A stretch of 62,000 nucleotides of DNA, from positions 613,719-675,718 of the forward strand of contig RPFO01000114.1 in the NCBI GenBank assembly GCA_009746045.1. The letters are read 5' to 3'. The notes under the pieces are model-generated. The model did not search any database. It saw nothing but the letters and a program-made list of their open reading frames with translations, and was not told the origin of the DNA. Both the position numbers and the translations under genes were made by a program. This DNA is from Mesostigma viride (taxonomy: Eukaryota > Streptophyta > Mesostigmatophyceae > Mesostigmatales > Mesostigmataceae). Below are positions 17,434-28,258 of this stretch, piece after piece; the stretch's first letter is position 1; the number at the start of each line of letters is the position of its first letter.

Positions 17434-18420
17434 CTGGACGCCAGTGTTTTTTTTAGTGGCGATACACCGCCAAATGTGGCGGTGTGGCACTTTTTTTGGC
17501 AAAATGTGGCGGTGCCACCCACTTGGACAGGGCACCCAAGAAGCCACAATTTGGCCGTCTGTCTACTTTGTAGTTTCGTTTCGCCACAGGGTGGCCGTGC
17601 CTGAAGTTCACTCTAGTACAGGCTACGCCACAATTGGCGGTGTCAGCCGGTCTTCCGGCCGGCGTTCCGCCACAAGCCTCCCTAGTACTAGAACTACTAT
17701 GAGTATTACTATGACTGACTGACTTCCTGACTGCATAGTGCATGTACGTAGAGCCCGGCCAAGTGCCAAGTGGCAAGTGGCCGCCTGCCAGAGACCAGAG
17801 TGCACTGTGCAGACTGCAGCTTGTGTGCATTTTCTGGCTTCAGCTGGCTGCGGCCTGGCGGCTGGCGCCTCAGTTCCAGTCACTCGCCAGCCATACAGTA
17901 CTGTACTGCATTGCATTGACTATGTGTTTCGACTTTCGGCACTTCAGTAATCGTTTTGTTAAGCAGTGGCTGTAGTGGTAATCGTTGTTGTTAATTTACC
18001 AAGTACGCCCGGCGCCGATGCCTGAGACGGAGACGCTCGCCCGCCTTGTGTACAGGCATTCACGCCTTAAGTTGGGTTCGAGGTTTTTGGTCAACCCAAC
18101 TTCAGGCGTGAACCCAACTTAAGGCGTGAATGATTCTAATAAATTCTACTAGTTTGAACTTAAGATAATTAAACATACTGTTCTGAACTACTTTGAACTT
18201 GGAATGCCAGTACGGCGCCGCGCCGCGCTGACCCCGCTGCCGGTAGGGTCATTTGCTGCACCAAAAAGCCAGCCCGCCACACGTGGCCGTGCCAAGCCCA
18301 ATTTTAATTGGCTTAAAGCCACACATTGGCCGAGTAAACTGAAGTTTTCATAGTTCGAAACGCCACAAGTGGCCTAGCGCCACTAGTAACGAAAACCTTA
18401 AAAAAAACACTGCTGGACGC
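17434..18420. mobile_element. hAT-type non-autonomous element (MITE) with 8-bp target duplication
   Basis: The element spans 17442-18412 (971 bp). It is flanked by the direct repeat CTGGACGC at 17434-17441 and 18413-18420. Its ends are inverted, CAGTGTTTTTTTTA on the left and the complement TAAAAAAAACACTG on the right. An 8-bp target duplication and CAGTG termini are the signature of the hAT superfamily. Near both ends are many short dyads built from GCCAC/GTGGC and TTGGCGG (for example 17466-17516, 17581-17642, 18281-18375), like hAT subterminal transposase sites. No transposase frame is present. Confidence 0.85.
18057..18132. repeat. Perfect 23-bp inverted repeat
   Basis: Left arm 18057-18079 and right arm 18110-18132 are exact reverse complements (CATTCACGCCTTAAGTTGGG plus TTC) around a 30-base loop that repeats part of the arm. 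It lies inside the hAT-type MITE and could be a nested small foldback element. Confidence 0.85.
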
Positions 18421-19800
18421 GTTCGTGTGCCTCTCCCCCCCCCCCCTTTCCTCCCGCAAGTTGGTTACCACCTTATCGATGAATTGTGAGACTTGCATCG
18501 CACGATATAGGAAAGGAAGACGCCGAGCTGTCAGTTTAGGGTGATCGCATACGTCGGCTCGACTTTGGAATGTCAACCCGTTTGTCATCTCTGGACCTCT
18601 CATGAAGAAAATGCGACATTGCATTGTTACGGGTAACAACGAGAGGAAGACTCGCTGACGATTTCTAAGTGCTCGCGGTTGCATTGGCTGTGAAACGTCT
18701 TTTATTTTGTCGTTTGGTAAGTCTATCTCCGATGGGGCAACCGAAGTGCATCCGCTATGCTTTTGCTACTTCTTGTTGTATTGCACCCACAGCTGTTAGG
18801 CCTGCACCGTGATGCGACTGAGTCCTCTGTGGCCTGCCCACTTGAGGCAGTGAGAGAAGCTATGGCCTCCTTCTCGTTGTGTATAGCCGTATAGGGATTG
18901 AAGGTTCCTTTATCGGTACCCAACATGTGGCGCAGTCATGTGCTCGCGCTCTTAATAATTCATTCATTGTCGTTAGAATAATCTTCTTGTCGGCAAGCGG
19001 GCTCGTGGAACTTGGGGGTGTCCATTGCCCCTTATAAGGAGCGACCTGGTTGTTTTGCCCGAATGTAAATTAAACGTATACACGAGCATGTAATAGAAAG
19101 AGCAGGTAATGCCATGGGCATCTTTTGATGAGGTGGTTACTTTTCTATCATGGCGCCTGCTCAGGGCCTGTGAAAATTGCTGATGTTGCCTTCGACATCT
19201 ACAACCCCTTGTTTTTCAAAGTGCTTAGATCATGCGTCACATTCGCACACACGGGACAGTCACTGAAAGACCTGCCTATTCGCCCTGCAAGCATTATTGA
19301 CAATACATCATTTTCCGTGGGCGTCCTATGTCTTGCATGTGCGTGATTCTGTGGTTTGTCCAAAAGATGTCACAATGCACAGCAGGCGCCTAACTGTAGT
19401 TTTTAGCTGCCCCTGGTCAGTTGGCTAGGCTGTACATGACATGGGCAGAGTAGTATGATTTATAAATTGTATCTTGCCCGGAAACCAGCTACCCTACGCT
19501 GCGGCACTGCGCTTGCCTTGTCAATATGGGTCTAGAGAGTAGTAATGTGGGTCACGTTCCAGAGGCTGTGGGTCATAATAAGCAACTGAAGCACACAGAA
19601 TGCCCATGTGGCAGAGTTGTGTGGCAGGTCCGGCTGGCAAATAAAGACATAAGACTGCTTGGGCTTCCCTAATGTAATACGTGACAACAAGGTAGGTAGG
19701 ATCCATGAATCGATATAATCTGTTTTGCATGCAAACTGGCCATGCTAAACTGGCTATCGAAATCTTCTGATATTAGGTTTGCTCGTAATGAAGTGAGACA
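18421..19800. other. No gene recognised
   Basis: Unique sequence with only short frames; neither strand shows a known motif. A C-run lies at about 18436-18449. Confidence 0.4.
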
Positions 19801-19804
19801 ACTA

Positions 19805-20140
19805 TGATTGGAGGGATTAATTAATTAGTTAAACACGTGCTCGGACCGTTGGGGTGTCACGTGCAAAACGCGAAGAAAATCGTACGCGGTCATCAGTTCC
19901 GGTCATCAGTACGTATAATCGGGCGTATTTTCACACCCGAGGTGCCGTACGAACCAACACGGTTGGTACGCAGAGCTACATAAGTGCCCGACTAGTAATT
20001 GCAATCTGTGCTGTGCAGCTAGTGCAATTTGATGGTGCGAGTGATAAGTGGCATGCCAAGTTAATTTATTGCATGCTCCCATTTATATTATTGGGGAGTC
20101 AAGGAGCACCAGATCGAGTGCTTATATATCCCTGAAGTGT
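19805..20140 (-). mobile_element. Degenerate LINE 3'-end pieces
   Basis: TTAATTAATTAGTTAAACAC then GTGCTCGGACCGTTGGGGTG at about 19808-19850 resembles the family 3' end, as does TTGGGGAGTCAAGGAGCACC followed by GAGTGCTTATAT at about 20091-20127. Both are in minus orientation, judged from the tail position. Confidence 0.4.
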
Positions 20141-20189
20141 CCGGTGCACAGCAGCTAGGCAGGAGGCATTTAGAAGTGATGTGTTATGA

Positions 20190-20577
20190 GTGTTTACGGG
20201 GATGGCCCCCTAAAAAAGCGTATTTTTTTGTCAAAATAGTAACATGAAGGGATGTGCTGATTTTGTTGATCCAAGTAGGTATAAACCATGTGCTATGACA
20301 TTTTTATGGGGGTTGTTCTTTTGGCATGCAACTGGTTCTCCACTGCATTCTGGGCAAGATGTGCCCAAACAGTGTTTTTTTCTATTTTTAGCACATAGCC
20401 GGTGTATGGCTGGGGGTAGTACCCAACACTGGTGGTGGTATGCATGCCCAAACATCGATCATGTTATGGTCCCCAATCATCATTCAGTGGTTGGCAGTTG
20501 CATTTCAGTAGTTATTCAGAAGCTAGCTGCAGTTTTGATACAATTCCATGGGACCCTCCCCTTAATACACTCTGGGC
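20190..20577. mobile_element. Right-end relative of the TTAA element at 53107-55013
   Basis: The stretch from TTTTTCTATTTTTAGC through CTGGGGGTAGTACCC to CCCAATCATCA (about 20380-20490) matches 54835-54940 inside the intact element, and it ends CCCTCCCC followed by TTAA at 20574-20577, like the CCCC|TTAA end there. I could not find a matching left end, so it may be truncated. Confidence 0.45.
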
Positions 20578-20727
20578 TCCTTCCTGCAAGGGTAAGGTGT
20601 AAACTACACCTGCTCTGAAAGCACAAAGTACATGCACGCGTGCACACCACTAGCTATGTATTCCAGTGCCATACCTAAAGGCGCAGACATAGGGGGGAAG
20701 ATATCATGGCTGTACAAAGGCTAGGGC

Positions 20728-21280
20728 ATGGCTTCTCATCAGAGGGAGGCCACCGACCGCGCTAGCTCGCCGCGACTGCCGGGCATGGTGCTGCGGCGTT
20801 TCCCCCTGAAGCCAGGTGAGACGTCAACCTCCCTTGCCGACGAGCTTAAGGACCAGCTCCTTGCCCTCATGGGCCTGGTAGGTGAGGTACAACTGCTGGG
20901 TGCCACCGCCTTCGATCCCCACTCACGGGACAAGGCGGCTCCCCACCAGTCCTTCTCACCTTCCTCTCCCATGAGGACAAGCAGCGGTTCCTCTCTCGTC
21001 GCAAATGGTTGCAGATCGACCTCACCTGGACGCTAGACGACGACCTGACCCCCGCTCAGCAGCCGGCAGCAGCGACGCGGCCTGTGGCCGGAATACCTCC
21101 GCCACAGCAGGACCCCAGCTAGAAGCCCAAGGTGTACTGGCGGAGCGGGGACCTGCATGATGATCAACCACAAGATGTGGACGCCCCCAGCGAGCTATAG
21201 AATAGCTTGCATAATAGCCCTAGCTTGTATCCATTGGTAGTCACTGCCACTATGGCAGCCATGCATGCCTACTAGAAATT
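20728..21280 (+). mobile_element. LINE ORF1-like fragment, plus arm of an inverted pair
   Basis: An open frame from 20728 contains LADELKDQLLALMGLVGEVQ; the same protein segment is encoded on the minus strand at about 22120-21960. DNA identity continues outward on both sides to TGGTAGTCACTG...ATGGCAGCCATG. The fragment belongs to the coiled-coil ORF seen in full at 21687-23052. Confidence 0.6.
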
Positions 21281-21284
21281 AATT

Positions 21285-21625
21285 AATTAAACTCGTGCTC
21301 CGTTGGGGAGTCACGGAGCACCGAAGTGCTTGTGTGTGCACAACAGGAGAAAGGGCAGAGACCCCCAGTCTCCTTCATGCCAAAGGCATGCCACAGCTGC
21401 ATTCGGGCGCGCTAGCTAAAAGACATGCTAACGATCCGGCAAACTGTGGTGCAATAAGACCCATGTGAGCATATCATAGCAACTTAGGAGCGTGGGCAAG
21501 TAATCTGATCGAGGCCATGACGTAGATGGCTGTACAAAGACTAAGCTAAGGCTGTGGCTGGTTGTCAGTGTACCGTGCGTGAGCGGTGCACGTGACTAGG
21601 TATGGTGGCACAGCTAGGCATGCAA
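21285..21625 (-). mobile_element. LINE 3' end with TTAA tail
   Basis: TTAATTAATTAAAC, then GTGCTCCGTTGGGGAGTCAC and GGAGCACCGAAGTGCTT, then about 280 bp shared with 57181-57480. The tail on the left side places the element on the minus strand. CGTGCTCC...GGAGCAC is an inverted repeat able to form a short hairpin near the 3' end. Confidence 0.65.
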
Positions 21626-21629
21626 ACAT

Positions 21630-23060
21630 TCTAAGCATGGCTGCCATGGCAACAGTGACTACCAATGAAGTCAAGCTTGGGCTATTCTAGTCTAGCCCGC
21701 TGGGGGCGTCCACATCTTGTGCATGGTTGATCATCAGGTCCCCGCCCGCCAGTACACGGCCTTGGGCTTCTGGGGTCCTGCTTGTGGCGGAGGTATTCAG
21801 GCCACAGGTCACGTCGCGCTGCTGGCTGAGCGGGGTCAGGTCGTCGTCCAGCGTCCAGGTGAGGTCGTGCAACCGCTTGCGACGAGAGAGGAACCGCTGC
21901 TTGTCCTCACGGGAGGGAAGGAGAAGGACTGGTGGGGAGCCGCCTTGTCCGTGAGTGGGGAAGGCGGTGGCACCCACGCAGTTCTACCTCACCTACAGGC
22001 CCATGAGGGTAAGCAGCTGGTCCTTAAGCTCGTCGGCAAGGGCCGGTTTGACGTTCACCTGGCTTTGGGGAAGCGACGCAGCACCACCGCCAGTCGCGGC
22101 GGGCGCGGTCGGTGGCCTCCCTTGTTGAGCCGGCTGGCGAAGGTCTTCAAGCTCCTGGAGCTTCGTAGCGATGGCGTCGGTGGTGGAGGCGGTCGCTGTT
22201 CGCAGCAGGTCGCATAGGAGAGGGGCGGGAGGTCACAGCATCCAGCCGGGGTGGCTGGGATGCGATGGTGGCCGTCTGCTCCGCTATCTTTGGGACCTGT
22301 GAGGCCAGGGCCTTGGTGTGGGCGGTGATGGCTTCAAGCTTCTTCATGAGCACGCCGCACTTGCCCTCCACCTGGTTAAGGCGAGAGACAAGTGCAGCGT
22401 GCGTTTCCGATGCCTGTGCCGCGGTGTGCAGCGTCGTGAACTGGGGCTGGAGCTTGTGGACGACCTTGGTTTCCACATTGGAGACCCGGCCGGCCTCCAC
22501 CGTGTTGAGCGTCGTGTTAGCGAGGTCAGCTTCTCGGCCAACGGCCAGGTCACGTGCTCCTCCAGCCTGCTCGATGTCGTCCTTGCAGAGGGAGGAAGCC
22601 GATGTGGCTGTCGGCCGCGCAGGCTGGCTGGGGTCGGATCTTGGCGGCGTTTTGTCGATAGGTAGCTGGAAGAAGCTGCACATGATGGCGAGGCGTGGTC
22701 CGTATGCTGGAGGGTGAGGAACCTCTCCACGTTCTCGGCGTGATGGCGCACAGGGCCCATGGAGCTTGCGTTCCTGTGCATGCTAAGAAACGCACTATTT
22801 CGACGCATTTGCCTGGACAGTTGCATCATTTGCTGAAAGAAAAAGCGGTCGTCATTTGGTAGGTATACTCAAATAGCTGTCGCCATTTTGTGTGCGTAGC
22901 AGGATTTCTTGGCCTCTGGCGAGGCGCTTGCGATGGGTTTGCTGGCGGTAGGTGGCGGGCCCAGAAGGCTGGGCCAGAACGATGGCGAGTGGGTTCGGTT
23001 CGGAGCCGGCAAGCTCCTTTTCCAAACCTCGTTTTGCTTTTGGGGCCGTCATAGCTGCTT
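21630..23060 (-). pseudogene. LINE ORF1-like coiled-coil gene, degraded
   Basis: Read on the minus strand the order is: a start-like segment (MTAPKAKRGLEKELAG, 23052), a helical part with MMQLSRQMRRN, a 178-codon frame (22683-22147), and a C-terminal segment (21977-21687) with DKQRFLSRRKRLHDLTWTLD. The 178-aa frame has heptad-like hydrophobic spacing (LVSRLNQVEGKCGVLMKKLE) typical of LINE ORF1 coiled coils. Frame changes separate the parts, so it is not intact. ORF1 proteins usually form RNA-binding trimers; that role is inferred from the company of reverse-transcriptase pieces. Confidence 0.55.
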
Positions 23061-23275
23061 GTCACGTGCGTAACTTTGGCACTGAATACTGCGTTTCAGC
23101 CGTAACCGATTATCTGGCATGTGCCTCTCAAAAAGCATCGAATGCAAGTGGTCTGACCGAATTTGGGGCTCAGACGCAAAAGATCTGAACTCCGCCGTCA
23201 GCCATGCCGCGTCAGCCATTTTTCGTTTTTCGGCACATTCATATTAGGTATTCATTCATTCCTACTAGAATTGTT

Positions 23276-23560
23276 TCCTAGCTGTGCCACCATACCTAGT
23301 CACGTGCATGCACCGCTAACGCACCGTACACAACCACTGCCTTATAGCCTTAGCTTAGTCCTTGTACAGCCATGCTACGTCCTGGCTATATTCTCACCCG
23401 ATTTCTGGCCTGCGCTGGTTGTCTCTTTGATATGATCAAATTACTTGCCCAAGCTCCTTTTTATGCCGGGCTGCTCACATGGGTCTTATTGCACCCATGC
23501 ACAGATTGCCCGGGATCGTCTACACACAGTTTAGCGTGTCCGAGTGCAGCTGACAGTGGC
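23276..23560 (+). repeat. LINE 3'-region repeat, inverted relative to 21330-21620
   Basis: Sequence from CCTAGCTGTGCCACCATACC to the CACATGGGTCTTATTGCACC region is the reverse complement, with indels, of 21340-21620. With that block it brackets the ORF1-like region, forming a second, wider inverted pair. Confidence 0.6.
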
Positions 23561-23564
23561 ATTA

Positions 23565-25310
23565 ATTAAATTAAACTAAATTATAACATGACTCCGTTGG
23601 GAGACCATGTAGCACATATATTCCCGTGGATGGATGGAGCTAGCTAGGGGGGATGTCCAAAGCCGCGAAACCGAACTAATCTAACTCTAAGCTACTCTAA
23701 TCTAGAAAACCTACCTATGCTACTCAGTGCTCAAAGCGCCCCTTCCGCTTGGGGGAGGGGGCTTGCCACAGCTAGGGGCGGGCGTATGAGCCTGGACAAT
23801 ATGGTCTTCCACCTCTTCTTGTCCTGCATAGCAGTCCAAGCAAGAGAGAGGGAGTGAATGCGATGTTCAAACTGAGCTGGGGCCACTAGGTCAGCCAGCA
23901 ACTGCTGTGGGTAGGTCATGACATGTTTGCCTACCTTTTAGGAATGTCTTGGGCCAGGCCAGGTCAGGATATGCCGCCTGGCTGGCCAAGCCGTGGGGGC
24001 GCGCCAGGACCGCTCGAGGGCGGTGTCTATACCTGGCTGGTGCGAGCAAGATGTCCTAGAATGCTATCCTACGCTGTCTAAATAATCCCGTCCGAAATGC
24101 GAGGCATGCCCTGGTACAAGATTCTAAAGACCTATGTGGGAAACCGACACTTCAGGCCTGACGGGCATCCTGGTTACCGTGCCGTTTTAGCTTGGCCGCC
24201 AGCGTGTCCGTGAGCGTCCATGCCTCGGCTCCATACGTGAACACCGTGAGGACCAGGACTTTGAGGAGCATGCGCTTGCGGTGCTCGCCGAGGACCTTCG
24301 AGTGCCAGTAGGTTTTGAGCAAATGATGCCGAGCCCAGGCCAGGCCGATGCGGGTGTCCACATCGGCGGCGTGTGTCAGGAAGCATGCTTCCCAGCAGTT
24401 TAAAGCGATCACGAAACGGGACCTCCGTCCCGTCTAGCAGCCGTGGTAGCGGCGGGCTACTGGAAGCCCCAATCACCATCGCCTCAGTTTGACTTTGACA
24501 CTAATCTCAACCCCACCGCCCGCGCCTCCAGCCCAGACAGTCCAGCCAGGTCTGAATGTGCTCCGGCGCGCGATGCATGAGGGTGGTGTCGTCCGCATAA
24601 ATCAGGTCGGCAGGCGGTAGCCAGTGCTAACCCGCCATGCTCGCGCTCGTTAAGGATTCCAAGCCAGGCTCGAACCCTTAAAGCGCACGTGCCCGGCGCA
24701 TGAACGTGATCCACGACAATAATGAACAGATATGGGGACAGGACACAAACTTGCCACACCCCGTGGTGAAGGGGGAATGGTGGGGTGGTGCTTCCGCAGT
24801 CCGCACTACTGCCTGTGAGCCCTCATACAGTCGACGAATGGCAGCAATAAACGTGGGTGGTACCCGATCCAGAGCTAGGATGGCCAAAGAGCCTCCCAGA
24901 GGACCGCGTGTCAAGGGCCTTGATATACATAGGTAACAAAAATGAAGACTAGCGGCAAACTGTCAGGGCAAAGCGACGCGCTCCTCCTCAGCCGGCGCGC
25001 GACAACACAGCATGACAGTGTTACGACCACGACGGAAACCCATCGAGACTCACCCAGGTGTGGGTCCAGCGCGGCGCGGAGCCGTGCACATCATGCGCAT
25101 GTAAGACCTTCAGCGCGGCGCTCTGGAGGTGAGACACCCCGATAGTTACCGGGGTCAGCATGCAGCAAAGTCCTTCTTGTACAGCATGACTCGGATGGCC
25201 GTCTGCCACTCAGCAGGCGGAGGCTTGAATCAGAGAGCAGGACACGGTTGCAGAACGCCGGCAAGAAGCTCCCTCACCGCAAGGTCAGGGGTCTGTGGCA
25301 TGCCTTTGGC
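23565..25310 (-). pseudogene. LINE ORF2 reverse transcriptase fragment and 3' UTR
   Basis: Minus-strand frames carry in order: RVMLYKKD (start of the RT fingers), GFRRGRNTVMLCC, RVPPTFIAAIRRLYEGSQA, CVLSPYLFIIVVDHV, an eroded catalytic region where the homologue at 61200 reads YADDTTL, LLDGTEVPFRDRFKLLGSML, VLTVFTYGAEAWTLTD, and near 23830 the C-terminal LSLAWTAMQDKKRW. Several frameshifts and stops make it non-functional. The 3' end has CTCCCAACGGAGTCATG and an ATTAA-type tail at about 23565. A homologous copy lies at 60248-61300. Confidence 0.75.
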
Positions 25311-25434
25311 ATGAAGGAGACTGGGGGTCTCTGCCCTTTCTCCTGTTGTGCACACACAGATGGATTAAAAGCACTTCGGTGCTCCGTGACTCCCCAACGG
25401 GAGCACGTGTTTAATTAATTAATTAATTCTTCAT
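25290..25434 (+). mobile_element. LINE 3' end, plus orientation
   Basis: This is the reverse complement of the block at 21290-21390, ending GCACTTCGGTGCTCCGTGAC, then TCCCCAACGGGAGCACGTG, then a (TTAA)n tail at about 25410-25430. It faces the opposite way from the RT fragment beside it. Confidence 0.65.
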
Positions 25435-25439
25435 CAGAG

Positions 25440-26330
25440 AGTGACTCTCTGCATAGGCAAGCTGGGCCGTAAATTCTTAATGTGCAATCATCCATGGGGC
25501 TCCAGTTCCATTATAGGCAGAGCGTGGCTAAATTCTTATTAAGGCAATCACCCATGGGGCCATTATGGGCGCACATGCGCGTGGGCACTTGCTAGGCTAA
25601 GCCTTACTTATTCTGCACTACTGCTATATTCCCTAGACTGGGGTTGCTGGGGTGGCAGGGGGTGCCGCTCAGGCCAGGGCTTGTGGTCCCGTGGATGACC
25701 GCCCCCTCCAGTATGCCGGTTTCCCCCTGCGCTGTGCCGGAGCTGGAGGTAGGTCGGCCATAGCTCGCGTCGTGTTTTGCTGGGCCAGGGTCAAGTCGTC
25801 GTCGATCCAGCGTGTAGCGAGTCCGCGAGAGCTTCTTGCCGCATTTAAGAAACGACAGCTTATACCGCCATGTTCTTTAAAGGTGAGGAGCAGGGAGCCG
25901 GGCCAGGCTTACCCCGCACGCGGGGATTAGGCGGCAGCCGACATCCGCAGCAGCCTCACCAGTGAGTTGCATGGGGGCAAGAATGTCACGCTTAAATGCC
26001 ATGAGAAGAGTCTCCGAGGTCTCACTACCGGCTGGTCGAAGTGCTTGACGTTGACATTGTGGCTGCGCTGGGTGCGGTCAGCCTCCTCTCGAGTCGAGGG
26101 CTTGTTGCTTGAGCTGTGCCGCGATGGTGGAGGTGGTGGAGGTGGGGTGGTGCTTGAGCAAGTCCGCCCAGGGCTGGGAGGGAGGAGCTAGCATCGCTGG
26201 CCGGGCCAGCAGATGCCGGCTGGGCTGTGATGTCCTTCACCGTCTGGGCGGTGAGGCCGGGCTCGGTGTGTTGCAGGCACTCAATGGCGATTAATTAATT
26301 AATTAATTAAATCATAGCTCCGTGGGGAAG
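25440..26330 (-). pseudogene. LINE ORF1-like fragment and 3' end
   Basis: Minus-strand sequence at about 25930-25650 encodes a segment like KLSFLKCGKKLSRTRYTLD, matching the C-terminal part of the ORF1 at 21687 (FLSRRKRLHDLTWTLD). At 26290-26325 a (TTAA)n tail meets a shortened 3'-end motif (AGCTCCGTGGGGAAGCAT). Confidence 0.45.
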
Positions 26331-26701
26331 CATATGTAATTAACACAATAGCCCTGAGACTGGGTTTTGAATACAATCAGGGCGACAACCTGCAGGTGTA
26401 GGATGTACAACTATCACCTGCTCTGGGTGCACAAGGTGCACCTGCACCGCATATGTTCATGCCTCCTAAACAAGCACAGGCACAAGGCGGCTTGAGGAGA
26501 GGGCCTAGAAGGCCTGCATGACATATGGGGTGGAAGGTATGTGGCTAGGATATAACTGGGGTACACATGCCTCTCAGCAGAGAGTAACTCCCTGCATGGC
26601 AAACTATGACTTGAAATGCTACGGCTATATTGTAAGGGCGGGTGTGGGCATCACGTAGGCATACATGCCACGTCACTAAGGCTTTCTAGTCTACACTACT
26701 G

Positions 26702-26986
26702 CTATATATTCCCTAGGCTGGGGTGGCCATGGGGTGGCTGGGGCGGCAGGGGTCGCCTGCCAGGGCTTGTGGGCGACGTACTAGATGTTCCGCCCCTTCC
26801 AGTAGACCGCATCTTCTGCCCCGCCGTCTGCCGAAGCTGGAGGTAGGTCGGCCATAGCTCCCGTCGCCGTTGTTGCTGGTCAAGGTCAAGTCGTCGTCCC
26901 AGCGTGTATCGTAGGAGGTCCCCCAAGCCGCTTGCGACACTTGAGGAACTCCATCTTATCCGCCATGGTTCAAAGGTGAGGAGCAA
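26702..26986 (-). pseudogene. LINE ORF1 C-terminal fragment
   Basis: The minus strand carries a third version of the same ORF1 C-terminal segment (MEFLKCRKRLGG-like, then LTLTSNN and MADLPPAS-like pieces in different frames). It shares CCTAGGCTGGGG...GGCAGGGG and GGCCATAGCTC...GTCGTC with 25640-25805. Confidence 0.45.
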
Positions 26987-27234
26987 GGGGGAGGGCCGGC
27001 CTTACCCCGCGAGCGGAAGGCGGGTCACCCCGGGCTTGCCCCCTTACCGTGATAGCCATGGGACAGGGATTTTGTTCTCAAACGTCAATGGCGTGGCGTT
27101 GTCGTGGAGCAGGTGTCGATGTCGAGAGCTGCCGGCTTTGATGTCAGCGGTGGAGGGTGCCCGAGGCGCAGCGGAGGTGGAGGCGAGGAGGGTGGAGGTG
27201 AGGTGACGGTGTGGAAACACCGTTGTGAGGGAGC

Positions 27235-27819
27235 TCAGTAGCCGCGTGCTGCCATTGCTGCCACATCTGCAGCAAGGGGAGTCACGTGCTGCTGGAGGGT
27301 GCCCGTAAGGATGGAACGGAGTGTGGGTGCGGAGATGGTTGGAGCCCAGATCTCGCCGTCAGAGGCATGAGGAGAGAGTTGAGAACGGTGTGCTGGAGTT
27401 GGGGCGGGGGCACCGAAAGAGACTGACCTGGGGTTAAACCAGAGACCGTCCGGGGTGAGAGCGATGGATGCTGTCGATCGAGATGGATGCCACAGGTCGT
27501 AAAGCGAGGCGTATACGTAGAAGATGCAGTGCAGAGCATGGCCGGGACATGTTTGGTCCAGTAGTCGTGATCGTCGACCTTGAAAGCCATGAAAGGTTGG
27601 GGCCAAAGCGCCGTTCTGTTTGGCCATGGGCGCGGATTCTTCTGGGCGACTGCATTTAGGATCAGGCGAGGCTGATGGCGAGGCCGCAGGAGCGAGTGCA
27701 CTACAACGCTTGAGTAGTGGCCTCGATCGCTGCCTGGCAGGCCGGGCGGACTGCAGGCGAATTTCGTGGCTCAGCACAGCCGCCAGGCTGCGTTGCGTCG
27801 TCGAGCGTTTGCTCGTCAA
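27235..27819 (-). pseudogene. LINE ORF1 N-terminal region
   Basis: A 194-codon minus-strand frame starts near SKRSTTQRSLAAV and ends TLQQHVTPLAADVAAMAARG. The same two ends, SKR/NAPPRNAAWRL-like and ALEQHVAPIAADVAAMGG, occur in the fragment at 56376-57180, which supports one protein family. With the fragments to its left it looks like a broken ORF1. Confidence 0.5.
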
Positions 27820-28018
27820 TAATATTGCTTTTTAGCTTCGGAAATATATCAGCGTGTGCGTCTTTAGAAAGACGAAGCGACTGTGATAGTCACGGCCGAA
27901 TTTGGGCCAAACGTGAAAGTTATGAGCGCCGCCGTCAGCCATGCTAGCTCGTGGCTCGATCGTGGCTCGTGGGCATGATCAATCTTGCGGATGTGGGCAG
28001 CATAGCCCACACGAGATA

Positions 28019-28258
28019 TTAACCGCAGCATAAATGTTTGTTTGACCGCGCCGTCCAGAGCTCTTGTTCACGAGCTAGGTCGAACTGTGAGGACCACGTC
28101 TCGGTGCCATACGTGAGAACCGGGAGGACCAGGGGGGGGGTATATACTTCATGACTGTACCTGCCATTCTCTTTACAAGTGATCTGCCGGCCATGCATAC
28201 CACAGGTCAAGCTGGGGGCTGCCCGGGCATAAGCCGCCCCCCTAGAACGGTAGCACAT
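28019..28258 (-). pseudogene. LINE RT C-terminal fragment
   Basis: The frame contains PVLTYGTETWSS, the conserved VL.YG.E.W segment that follows the catalytic domain in LINE ORF2, matching VLTVFTYGAEAWTLTD at about 24230. The rest of the RT is absent. Confidence 0.6.

Noticed and set aside
15031-20577. A 5.5-kb TTAA element running from TTAAAGGGGAGGGG to CCCTCCCCTTAA
   Set aside because: The left end is one base off, the match is short and low-complexity, and the span would take in an M23 exon whose partners lie outside. Only the right-end similarity to 53107-55013 is retained.
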